Shown: in pieces, positions 39,501-50,269 of the stretch | Position numbering within the stretch: position 1 is the stretch's first letter | How the letters are laid out: each line of letters opens with the position of its first letter | Source: Nematostella vectensis | Taxonomy: Eukaryota > Cnidaria > Anthozoa > Actiniaria > Edwardsiidae | Direction: 5' to 3' | DNA: 64,000 bases | Assembly: GCF_932526225.1 (NCBI RefSeq) | Contig: NC_064036.1 | Location: forward strand, 14,129,181 to 14,193,180 | Notes under the pieces: model-generated | Told to the model about the DNA's origin: nothing | Database searches by the model: none | Seen by the model: the letters and a program-made list of their open reading frames with translations, nothing else | Translations under genes and position numbers: made by a program

Positions 39501-41927
39501 CACCCCAGCTGACCTTACCTTACCTCACCCCAGCTGATCTTACCTCACCTTACCTTACCCTAGTATAACTTACCTATCCTTACCTTACCTTACCCCAGCT
39601 AACCTTACCTACCCTTACCTTACCCTAGCATAACTTACCTATCCTTACCTCACCTACACTATCATACCCTACCTCATTTAACTTTACTTTACCTTTTTAG
39701 GCCGAACAGAGCGAACAACTGAGCCTCCCACTTCAGAGGCAGCTCGACCGACATCAAGAGAGATCACAACAGCTGAGAACAATGAAAAAACAACCGAGCA
39801 TGCAACTACCGAAGGCATTCCGACTGAAAAAGATAATATACTAACAATTACCGAGACAAAAAAGGCAGAACCCAAAATATTTGTCAAGAGAATTATGGGA
39901 ACAGAAAAGAGAACAAAAGATGTGTCCAGACCAGAGCAAGACACGGAAGAGTCTGAGGCGCCGTCTGAGATACCGAGTCTTTCTCCCCCTCCAACAGCTG
40001 TCGGTTACTCGACAGATAAATCAGTGATTGACATGGTCAAGGCAACAGTTAGCACTGGAAGCCAGACAAGCTTAAACCAGACCACACCACCAAATGAAAC
40101 ATCGACCGAAATACTATCAAACGAGACGTTATCTACTGGGTTACCATCAAACCAGACATTGCCGACTGAGTTATCATCAAACGAGACTTTTTCAACTGAG
40201 TTACCATTAAACCAGACATTGCCTAACGAACTACCATCAAACGAGACGTTATCAACTGTTGCGCCATCAAACGAGACAATATCGACTGAGTCACCATCAA
40301 ACGAGACAATTTCGACTGAGTCACCATCAAACGAGAAAATTTCGACTGAAGCGCCATGGTACGCGTCATCAACCATGTCACCGGCGGAACCAGAACCTAC
40401 AAATATACCAAAGGTTATTGATGGAATGAATGTCTGGAAAGAAGGGAACAAAGAGTCCGAAGATAGAGCCATGGCGAGGGATTTGTAAGTATAACAGAGC
40501 TTCAGCAAGAAACTTGTGAGAAAATAAATGAATGAATGAATGAATGAATGAATGAATGAATGAATGATGCTTATTCCTCTCTATAGCAGTTTGGAACTAG
40601 ATAACAGCGAGTTTTTTGTACAATCCAATAATTTACACATACTGTTGTGATTGCCAAAGCACTTTATATTTCTGACAGTCTTTAATTCCTTAACAACCGA
40701 TCCTAAATTGTAACCACAGTGTGTATTCTCCCATCTCGTAAGATAGCTGATAGGGTCGTCAACTATGTAGTATCTTTGTTCAGGGTGGCCCAGAGCCGCC
40801 CATATTCTTTTCGTCCATTTATAGCAACAAGAAACACTGTTTTGTTCGTTGTCTTAATGCTTATTTCTGCACTCACAGGCGGATACTCTCATGGATAACC
40901 AAAGTGGATTTTCTTCTTAATCAGGTATGTCACAATATTCAAGATTGTAATTTTAGAATACGCCAAGATCTTACCATCATCTCAACGACACGTGATCTTG
41001 CCTCTCTCACACGTGATCTTGCATCTGTCTCACGTGATCTTGCCTCTCACGTGTGATCTTGCATCTGTCACACGTGATCTTGCCTCTCTCACATGGATCT
41101 TGCCTCTCACATATGGTCTTGCATCTGTCACACGTGATCGTGCCCCTCTCACAAGTGATCTTGCCTCTCTCACACGTGATTTTGCATCTGTCACACGTGA
41201 TCTTGACTGTCTCACACGTGATCTTGCATCTGTCACACAGTCTTGATGCATGTAATCCTTCGTTTCTAGATTAAAGCGGAAGTCACCAATGACATGGTGG
41301 AGCAGGAGGAAGAGGTGTTCGCTGCTGAAGCGAAGCGCACTCGTGAGTCGGGGCATACTGCTGTTTTCAATAGTTTGCGTACTCATTCTTAAAGATTCCA
41401 CATCGTTCTCACCAATCAAAATTAAACATCAAATGGCGCAAACAGAAGACTGTGAAAGTAGGGTTGAAGAAATAAGGAAGGCTATCAACTTGCCTGACTT
41501 TTGAATTATTTGAATATTCTGTACTCTAGCAACAGACTAAGGCTTTTTTTGATGTAAGATGAATTGATTTTCACTGTGAATCAAGTGGACGTAGTTGTTA
41601 CTGAGGCAGTAAAAGATCCGTCTAACAAGTCGTAACCATTTTGTTTTATTCCTTCTTAGTGCTGAATTCTAATTTCCTGCAGGTGGAATCGACACTTTCC
41701 TGTCTGACTCTGAAAATATGATGAAGTATAAGGACATAAGACGATCGCGTGTGCGACGGGATCTGGAGGACGACCTCATGGCAGAGATTACCCGGCTGGA
41801 AGCCGTCAGAGCCCGGACATACGCCGGCAAGACTCGGCCAAATAAAAAAAGAGCACATCAAGCCAACAAACCTATGAAATGGATGCAAATGAAGCTCTTG
41901 AAAGCCAGACTTCCCCCAGAATGTTAG
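36504..41927 (+). CDS. Secreted CUB-domain protein with mucin-like Ser/Thr-rich region
   Basis: Nine exons with consistent phases: 36504-36539, 37188-37242, 37426-37603, 37985-38229, 38805-38894, 39701-40484, 40879-40924, 41270-41342, 41683-41927; about 583 residues. Exon 1 starts a signal peptide (MKTLVIGLILLV). Exons 3-4 form one CUB domain with four Cys (KCAPIML, HCIYEIPD, NQLCG, FGKYCG) and FDYLEIFDDEG. Exon 6 is Ser/Thr-rich with about nine STE-PSNETL repeats, each bearing an N-glycosylation sequon. The tail is basic and includes RSRVRR, a possible furin site. Likely an extracellular matrix, mucus or adhesion protein. I do not recognise a named orthologue. The stop TAG at 41925 coincides with a donor-like GTTAGT. 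Confidence 0.78.
39050..39695. repeat. (TTACC)n-type repeat filling the intron before the mucin exon
   Basis: Units of CCTTACC / CCTCACC with recurrent CCCTAGCATACC and CCCCAGCTGACC run up to the acceptor at 39700. The reverse complement contains GGTAAGG, but transcription is on the + strand, where it forms an extended pyrimidine-rich tract. Confidence 0.9.
40523..40566. repeat. (AATG)n microsatellite
   Basis: About eleven AATG units in the intron after exon 39701-40484. Confidence 0.95.
40988..41245 (+). repeat. CACGTGATCTTGC minisatellite in CUB-gene intron
   Basis: Ten or more units around CTCACACGTGATCTTGCCTCT, irregular in length. The array starts about 65 bp after the donor and shows no splice-site copy. 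Confidence 0.88.
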
Positions 41928-43690
41928 TACACCCTCTTTGCCTGTCTCTCATATCCCTATCCCTGTGTTAGTACATCTTCTTTGCCTTTCTCTCATATCC
42001 CTATGTAAGTACACCCTCTTTGCCTGTCTCTCATATCCCTATGTTAGTAAATCTTCTTTGCCTCTCTCTTATATCCCTATGTTTACATGCTCTTTGCCTC
42101 TCTCTCATATCCCTATGTCAGTACACCCTCTTTGCCTCTCTCTCATATCCCTATGTTAGTAAATCTTCTTTGCCTCTCTCTCATATCCCAATGTTAGTAC
42201 ATCCTCTTTGCCTCTCTCTCATATTCCTATGTTAGTACACCCTCTTTGCCTTTCTCTCATATCCCTATGTAAGTACACCCTCTTTGCCTGTCTGTCATAT
42301 CCCTATGTTAGTACACCTTTTTGCCTGTCTGTCATATCCCAATGTTAGTACATACTCTTTGCCTTTCTCTCATATCCCTATGTTAGTACACCCTCTCTGC
42401 CTTTCTCTCATATCCCTATGTTAGTACACTCTCTTTGCCTGTCTGTCATATCCCTATGTTAGTACATCCTCTTTGCCTTTCTCTCATATCCCTATATGTT
42501 AGTACATCCTCTTTGCCTTTCTCTTATCTCCCTATGTTAGTTCATCCCCTTTCCCCTCTCTACCATATCCCTATGTTAGTTCATCCCCTTTGCCTCTCTC
42601 TCATATCCCTATGTTAGTACACCCTCTTTGCCTCTCTCTCATATCCCTATGTCAGTACACATTCTTTGCCTTCCTCTCATATCCCTATGTCAGTACATCC
42701 TCTTTGCCTTTCTCTCATATCCCTATATTAGTTCATCCCCTTTGCCTCTCTCTCATATCCCTATGTTAGTTCATCCCCTTTGCCTCTCTCTCATATCCCT
42801 ATGTTAGTTCATCCCCTTTGCCTCTCTCTCATATCCCTATGTTAGTACACCCTCTCTGCTTCTCTCTCATATCCCTATGTTAGTACATCCTCTTTGCCTT
42901 TCTCTCATATCCCTATGTTAGTACATCCTCTTTGCCTCTCTCTCATATCCCTATGTTAGTACACTCTTTTTGCCTCTCTCTCATATCCCTATGTTAGTAC
43001 ATCCTCTTTGCCTCTCTCATATCCCTATGTTAGTACACCCTCTCTGCTTCTCTCTCATATCCCTATGTTAGTACATCCTCTTTGCCTTTCTCTTATCTCC
43101 CTATGTTAGTTCATCCCCTTTCCCCTCTCTCTCATATCCCTATGTCAGTACACCCTCTTTGCCTCTCTCTCATATCCCTATGATGGTACACCCTCTTTGC
43201 CTTTCTCTCATATCCCTATGTTAGTACATCCTCTTTGCCTGTCTCTCATATCCCTATGTCAGTACACCCTCTTTGTCTGTCTCTCATATCCCTATGTCAG
43301 TACACCCTCTTTGCCTGTCTCTCATATCCCTATGTCAGTACTCCTTCTTTGCCTGTCTCTCATATCCCTATGTCAGTACACCCTCTTTGCGTGTCTCTCA
43401 TATCCCTATGTCAGTACATCCTCTTTGCTTCTCTCATATCCCTATGTTAGTACACCCTCTCTGCCTGTCTGTCATATCCCTATGTCTATCTCTTATCTCC
43501 CTATGTTTACATCCTCTTTGCCTGTCTCTCTTTTTCCTATGTCAGTACATCCTCTTTGCCTTTCTCTCATATCCCTATGTTTACATCCTCTTTGCCTTTC
43601 TCTAATATCCCTATGTTGGTACATCCTCTTTGCCTTTCTCTCATATCCCTATGTCAGTACACCTCCTTTGCTTCTCTCTCATATTCCTGC
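41921..43690 (+). repeat. 38-bp minisatellite beginning at the 3' end of the last CUB-gene coding exon
   Basis: The coding exon ends CCAGAATGTTAGTACACC. About 46 units follow, each beginning GTTAGTACACCCTC and ending CATATCCCTAT. GTTAGT is both the annotated stop region (TGT TAG) and a plausible 5' splice site, so the array again starts at an exon border. Open frames on the + strand here are periodicity artefacts. Confidence 0.95.
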
Positions 43691-43800
43691 CTGCCTGCAT
43701 GCCTGTCTCAACTTAGTTATAATTATTATCCTGCTTATCCAATTTTCCAAAATTTGTTTTAAGTTATCCCACGCTTGACCTCTTTCTTTGGTTCTTGCAG

Positions 43801-43886
43801 AATTCATGTCTACCCCCAAACAACTGGCCGGCACGGCTCCATATATAAATTTGCTAGAAATACTCGGGACTATCATGGATCTATAA
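43801..43886 (+). other. Possible alternative 3' exon of the CUB gene
   Basis: A good acceptor (TTTGGTTCTTGCAG) precedes AATTCATGTC and about 27 open codons (FMSTPKQLAG to GTIMDL, then TAA). From the donor at the GTTAGT of 41923 the junction would create TAA immediately, so the exon would be 3' UTR unless another donor is used. Confidence 0.3.
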
Positions 43887-44319
43887 ACTAGTAAAAATCA
43901 TTGCGTCGAGCACGTAACAGTTCTTCCCCTACTACCGAAGTCTACAAGAAGCTTGCCCACCCACGATTTTTATAAAAGTAACCAAGTTACCTGTGAAATT
44001 TTACACACATCAATAAAAAGAGGTTTAAAGTCTGCCTTGTGCACCTTGAGTTTTATCAAAGTGATTCTAACCAGACTCGGTAACAAACCATGCATGGATG
44101 AAACTGAGTTTAAATATGAAAAAAAAAATGAGTTTGAATATAAATGTTGCTTATTGGCAATATATATTACTTTTTCTTTTCATTCCTGCGTTATTGAAAA
44201 AAAGGTTTAATTAAGCCTTGAAATTTTGTTTTACTCTTGCGACAAACCCTCGCAGTTATGAATTTATTCAACATTGTGTAATAATGAAGCGGTTTAATGA
44301 TATATCAAACTTGATTGAA

Positions 44320-44735
44320 TAAATAGCAAATTCTCTTTCCCAACGAGTAGCCATAATGAAGATATGAAATTGGTCCTCACACCCAGGCATGACAGGTGTT
44401 TTTTAATAGGCTTGCTGTTTGTGTTTGTTTTGATCACTAGTTATTAGGATTCTGTAATGTATTCGATGGTGCAACTTATCTACCTCGGGGATTATGACAC
44501 TGAGTTCGTAAGTGGGCCTTCTTGAGTCTTTTAAGACTTAAAAAACTTAAAAACTTAAAAGTTTTTTATCGGCTTTTTTATGTTTAAAGGGATAATGTTT
44601 AAGTATCTTTAGCTGTCCATTCTTCAAAGGGCTAATGTTTTGATTAGACTACAAACCTAACTGTTAGATGCTATAGCTGAAACTGCAGGCGGTCTTAGTT
44701 TTTAAACTTTCGAAGTCGGTTTTAGGGTTGTAGTG
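44320..44735. repeat. Segmental duplication, copy 1
   Basis: From TAGCAAATTCTCTTTCCC to TTTTAGGGTTGTAGTGG. It is nearly identical to 48065-48500, with a small deletion in the TTAAAAACTTAAAA stretch. Each copy lies downstream of a 38-bp array, so array and tail were copied together. Confidence 0.92.
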
Positions 44736-44902
44736 GTGATTTTAATCTTTAAAGTAAGGATTAATCACCGATACCCGAAGCCTGTTATACGGCGAACTGC
44801 CGACGTCCGAGGTATTTCACTGACTTATTACATGATCTATTCCTAGTAAAAAACAATTTAAACTGGGGGAAAAGAGACAAAACTCAGTTAATTTTTTTAA
44901 AG

Positions 44903-45184
44903 GTTCAGGTTATTATTGATCTGCAAGAAAACCCTGGAGAGTTGGTGGTTGATTGCACAAACTTAAAAAGCTCATTAGATCAATACTTTACACAATCAAA
45001 ATTAACATTTAGACAGAGAGGGGCTGCTCCATGCACGGACTCAATTCCCAAAGTTGGAGTTGAATTGCAAAATTTTCGTAACTATGAGTTTCAGTGTGAG
45101 CACGCTGTGAGAATGGAGCTCACTGACAACGAAGAAGAACGACTTATGTTTATTACGCCAAATATCTTTTTACAAAAACTGTAA
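44903..45184 (+). CDS. Unidentified terminal exon-like reading frame
   Basis: After an acceptor-like TTTTTTTAAAG there are 93 open codons ending TAA at 45182. Composition looks protein-like (DLQENPGELVVDCTNL, LTFRQRGAAPCTDS, FRNYEFQCEHAV). No upstream exon could be paired with it, and the nearest transposon remnants start 90 bp downstream. It may be an exon of a missed gene or part of a decayed element. I do not recognise a family. Confidence 0.3.
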   Translation, partial: VQVIIDLQENPGELVVDCTNLKSSLDQYFTQSKLTFRQRGAAPCTDSIPKVGVELQNFRNYEFQCEHAVRMELTDNEEERLMFITPNIFLQKL

Positions 45185-45274
45185 TGTCGACGACAATGAA
45201 CAAGCGGAACGAGTTAGTAGACGCCTCAAATAGCCACACCACTGCCAAACTCGGTGGAATAATTTTTCAAAATT

Positions 45275-45399
45275 GTGTAGTTCCAGAAAATATCCATACC
45301 CCCCCCCCCCCTATTGAGGGTGTCGGAGGTATGACCCCACACCCCCCTGGAATTTCCAATCCCCTCAATGGGGGGTATGGATATTTTCTGGAACTACAC
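45275..45399. mobile_element. 125-bp MITE with 30-bp terminal inverted repeats
   Basis: The ends begin GTGTAGTTCCAGAAAATATC on each strand and run into C- or G-runs. A 3-bp ATT flanks both sides and may be the target duplication. Non-coding. Confidence 0.85.
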
Positions 45400-45798
45400 A
45401 TTGTACATAAAAATTTGGCTGAACTTATTATTGAATTTCTAGGGTTACAAATACAAATTTTGCTTTCATGACAATTGAATCGATGTAGTAGTATTTGAAT
45501 CGATGTAATATTATGTTACTATTCAGTCGTTCTTTTTATCATATCTGTGGCGAAAAAGTGGTGGTTTTTTTTGCTCATTTCTACTCAAGGTTTAATATAA
45601 TGATCTTTTATTAGTATTCACGGTTAATATCTAGTTTATAAGGAGGCTCTTTATAGATTTTTTTTCAATTTACTCTTTATAAAATTGACGTCTAGTAGTC
45701 ATCCGTATTTGATGTGCTACTGTTTTATTTTACCTATCGGTAACCGATTTAAAGTTATTTAACATATGAACAGACCAGTATTGTAAGAACTATTCAAT

Positions 45799-46698
45799 AT
45801 ATTTCCAAAAATAACCGATGCTTTTTCTTTAAATTTGCGGAGAGACATGACTTATACTTAGGCATGATGGGGATCATAGTGGCAAGTCTAAAGTAAACAT
45901 GTAATGTTAATTGTAAACCAATGTAAATTGGTTTTAATCCGTTCTCTCCCGAGCCAAAAAACTTGCATGTTCAATGGAAACCCTCTAATTATTCATGTTG
46001 TGGACTTGGGAGACATTTGCACGTACAGAGACATTTCGCAAGGAAACAACTGGGCGCTCTATTGTTATTCAGCAAACTTTTTTCAAGGCGTTACCAGTCT
46101 GCTGCATATAACAATAGAAAAATGGCTCTATGCACGGGCAAATGTCTCCCAAGTCCTCGAAATGAATAATTAGGGGTTTTCATTGAGCATGCAAGTTTTT
46201 TGGCTCGGGATAGAGAACGGGTTAAAAATACCTTATTCTCGATATTGTATTTCGGGATAGGGACAGAACTTGGTGAGTAACAGTATTGCAGGGTCTCCTA
46301 AGCTCCACTAAAACGAGGTAGCACAAAATTGCTTATTTGTCGATTTTCAAGCGAAGACATTGATTTTTTTAAAGAGGATTTGAAATCTAAATAATAATTG
46401 TACGAATTCGTCGTTTTGTCTAATCAGAAAATAATATATACCTCTGTCCTTTTTGCGTATATATGAAGACAACCACTTTTCATGGGCTGAAAACAACAGA
46501 GGTGTATCTGCTCTCTCTAAAACAAATTGTAGGATAACGCAATGTTGCCCAAAGCAAAGGTAGAAAATGGAGTATATGCGACAAAATAAAATTAACATGG
46601 TCAGTTTAGACTTACCACTATGATCCCCATCACGCCTTAGTATAAGTTATGTTTCTCCGCAAATTTAAAGAAAAAGCATCGGTTATTTTTGGAAATAT
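45799..46698. mobile_element. 900-bp element with ~100-bp inverted repeats, carrying a second nested one
   Basis: The outer arms 45799-45901 and 46598-46698 are inverted copies (AAAAATAACCGATGCTTTTT, GATGGGGATCATAGTGG). Inside, 45932-46227 is an independent foldback element with arms TTTTAATCCGTTCTCTCCCG and its near complement. No transposase is visible. Regions 46700-47260 show nothing further. Confidence 0.8.
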
Positions 46699-47261
46699 AA
46701 AGAATTACTAACGAGCCTCCTTAACCTACTCCTCTTCATTAGTATTCTAGTTATTAACCTAATTCATATTTAATGAGTTCATATTAAACACGAGGTGCCG
46801 CTATAAAAGGAAAAGCTCCTCCCACCCCCGGGCTCAAGAACAATCAGTTATCAATCAGCCGTCAATGAATCAACATGTCAGGACAATTGCTCTGAGTGCT
46901 AAATTTAAATTTCATATTCTAAACCAAATTAAATACCATTCCTAGAGTTGTTCATCTAAAATGGTTCTATTTATAGTAAAATAATGCTATACCAAGCTGT
47001 GTACACTCTAAAATACGAGCATTTTCATCGCAGCGTGATAATAATTTATGCAGATGCCTTAGATTATGGATACAACAAAATTTAAATTTTTGCAGCGAAA
47101 AGGTGAGTGGACAGCAACTCACTAACATAACTGTCTTATTACCTGTGCAAAAGTAGTTTTATTCATGCCGACTGAGCCTTAGAGATACGCAATTTTACAG
47201 AAGGCTTATAATTTGTGACTGCTAGCTTGGCAGTGTTCTGATTATAATTGCAAATTCATAT

Positions 47262-47995
47262 TCCTTTGTTAGTACATCCTTTTTGCCTCTGTCATATCCC
47301 TATCCCTATGTTAGTACACCCTCTGCCTCTCTCTCATATCCCTATGTTAGTACAAACTCTTTGCCTGTCTCTCATATCCCTATGTTAGTACACTCTTTTT
47401 GCCTCTCTCTCATATCCCTATGTTAGTACACCCTCTTTGCCTTTCTCTCATATCCCTATATCAGTACACCCTCTTTGCCTGTCTCTCATATCCCTATGTC
47501 AGTACACCCTCTTTGTCTGTCTCTCATATTCCTATGTTAGTACACCCTCTTTGCCTCTCTCTCATATCCCTATGTTAGTACACCCTCTTTGCCTTTCTCT
47601 CATATCCCTATGTCAGTACTCCTTCTTTGCCTGTCTCTCATATCCCTATGTCAGTACACCTTCTTTGCCTGTCTCTCATATCCCTATGTCAGTACACCCT
47701 CTTTGCGTGTCTCTCATATCCCTATGTCAGTACATCCTCTTTGCTTCTCTCATATCCCTATGTTAGTACACCCTCTCTGCCTGTCTGTCATATCCCTATG
47801 TCAGTACATCCTCTTTGCCTCTCTCATATCCCTATGTTAGTACATCTTCTTTGCCTTTCTCTCATATCCCTATGTTAGTACATCTTCTTTGCCTTTCTCT
47901 CATATCCCAATGTTTACATCCTATTTGCCTTTCTCTCATATCCCTATGTCAGTACACCTTCTCTGCCTGTCTGTCATATCCCTATGGTGTTCTTG
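47262..47995 (+). repeat. Second copy of the 38-bp minisatellite
   Basis: About 19 units of the same GTTAGTACACCCTC unit as 41921-43690, with shared variants such as TTTGCGTGTCTC and TCCTTCTTTGCC, followed by the duplicated tail at 48065. There is no exon before it, so it was moved here by segmental duplication. Confidence 0.95.
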
Positions 47996-48064
47996 ACCAG
48001 TCTTAAATCGCATTACTTTTACTTTTCATTCCTGCGTAATTAAAAAGAACTTTTATTTAAACCT

Positions 48065-48500
48065 CGTGAATAAAATAGCAAATTCTCTTTCCCAACGAGT
48101 AGCCATAATGTAGATATGAAATTGGTCCTTATACACAGGCATATCAGGTGTTTTTTAGTAGGCTTGCTGTTTGTGTTTGTTTTGATCACTAGTTATTAGG
48201 ATTCTGTAATGTATTCGATGGTGCAACTTATCTACCTCGGGGATTATGACACTGAGTTCGTAAGTGGGCCTTCTTGAGTCTTTTAAGACTTAAAAAACTT
48301 AAAAACTTAAAAAACTTAAAAGTTTTTTATCGGTTTTTTATGTTTAAAGGGATAATGTTTAAGTATCTTTAGCTGTCCCCATTCTTCAAAGGGCTAATGT
48401 TTTGATTAGACTACAAACCAAACTGTTAGATGCTATAGCTGAAACTGCAGGCGGTCTTAGTTTTTAAACTTTCAAAGTCGGTTTTAGGGTTGTAGTGGAG
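48065..48500. repeat. Segmental duplication, copy 2
   Basis: Counterpart of 44320-44735. The following 48500-50160 has no gene that I can support. Confidence 0.92.
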
Positions 48501-50183
48501 ATAAAGTATACCCTACTGTCGAGTGTAAAATCAATTGCGATTTAATCCTTTATCCAATACTTTCTTTAGCCAAACAAGTTTCAAAAAAGTTTGATTAACT
48601 TTATTTGGTGAGTTCAATTTAACAGTACAAAAAGGTGGCCTTTTTTTAAAGCGTGCTTGTAAATGAGTGTACTTTTTAAGGTCTTCTACCAATTCGTCTT
48701 CGTAGATGTTATCTTATCTAACCCCGGCAACCAGAGTCAGAGATCCCTTGGATATTCCCATGGAGGCAATGTGGGAGAAAAGCACCAATCTTACAAGCAG
48801 GTGTTATTTATTATATACTGTTTTTTGCAGCTGTATTTCCATATAACGTCCAATTATATCCTCATTGTCAATCAGCTCGCACGGAAAAACAGGTAAGACT
48901 AGTATTTTCTTAATATTCCAAACCATTACAATCCTCCCCTGCCAAAATATAGTATTGTTAATAGGGTACATTTCGTAATCGTAGCTGTAAAATCTGAATG
49001 GCTGCCTGCTTGTTTATTACATCTTTACACGCGAAAATCATGTTGATTTACATTTATCTATAGTTTTCGAGGTCTTTCTCATCCATGAATAAAATTGTTC
49101 TTTGAATTTCAGGAAAAGTTGATATCAGGCCTTTTAGAGACGAAGCAAATCGCGGCTTAAAAAAAAAAACACAAAACGTTGTATTATCTACAGCAAATGA
49201 CACTCAAAATACCTTGGTTAAATGTGACCTCCTCGTTTTCCAAACTACAAAATAAGCTGTCACCATATTTACTCATACGCAGTTTTAACATTAGGGTGTT
49301 ATTGGCTATAATGATTTTTTTAATCAAAACAGTTCTTCATATCACTAGTATTTCATTTTAAGATTTGGAAAGGTTCAAGGATGTTTGTTTGATTATTCCA
49401 CAGCAGAAGAGTAGCTTTTTGACAAGTACTTTTTATGCATCCTATGTTTACGATGCACAGCAGTGACAAATAGAAGTTTTGTCACATAACATTTAGAGCT
49501 CGTCTCCACGACTCCTGTGGCGACAAAATTAAGGTGCATATTTTTTGCCTTAAAATGATTTTTCGCCTTGTTGTCGCCCCCTGGGCGCCCCTTAGTCTCT
49601 TGTGGCGTTATCACATGGTGAACGGAGAAGAGTAAACATGGGAATCGCAATTTGAAGTTGAATTTTGATTCTGGGTGCAGGTGGTAGATAGTCTTCATAA
49701 TATTTCACCTTCCCGCATTTGGTTTGCGACAGTCAAGTACGTTCGGGTTTCGTCCTCTTTACTTTACAACAACTGAAGAGGGGGAAATCCTAAGGCACGT
49801 TTATTGTACACTGTTGCGGAACAAAAAGAAAAGGGGAAAAGATTTTAACAATAACTCGCATTTTATAGACATTCAAATTGTAAGGGCCTCAAAACTCTAA
49901 CAAGATCTCTTTGTCGATGTTGTTCCAGCTGTTATTATATTTCATTGTTTATGGAATTACTTTCTGGTGCCATGACGACTAAGTAAGACTTCATCAGAAC
50001 CTTTTCATCCAAACTTTTCTGTATCCGTAGGGTTCTATATACTTAAAATCACAATCTTCGTTATCTTACAAGAATCGAGTAGTATCTAATGTTTAGTATA
50101 ATAGTACAATGTAACCCGTCAATATGGGGGATTCCTTCTCTTACATTATACTCTCTTGCTATGACCTAATACTTTTGTATCTT

Positions 50184-50249
50184 ATGTTTAGCATGCCATC
50201 CCTCGTAGACTTGGTCTTGGCTTGCGTGTTTGCGGTGCTTGTTCTATAA
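50184..50249 (+). other. Duplicated 5' end of the GPCR coding sequence (upstream ORF)
   Basis: An 86-bp tandem duplication copies the receptor's first ~20 codons upstream: ATG 50184 reads MFSMPSLVDLVLACVFAVLVL then TAA at 50247. It differs from the real start (50270) by a few bases. In a transcript that includes it, this would act as an upstream ORF. Confidence 0.85.
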
Positions 50250-50269
50250 CCTAATACTCTTGATATCTT

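Noticed and set aside
45184-45471. 95-codon + strand frame over the MITE
   Set aside because: It crosses the inverted repeats and G/C runs of the element; no coding signal.
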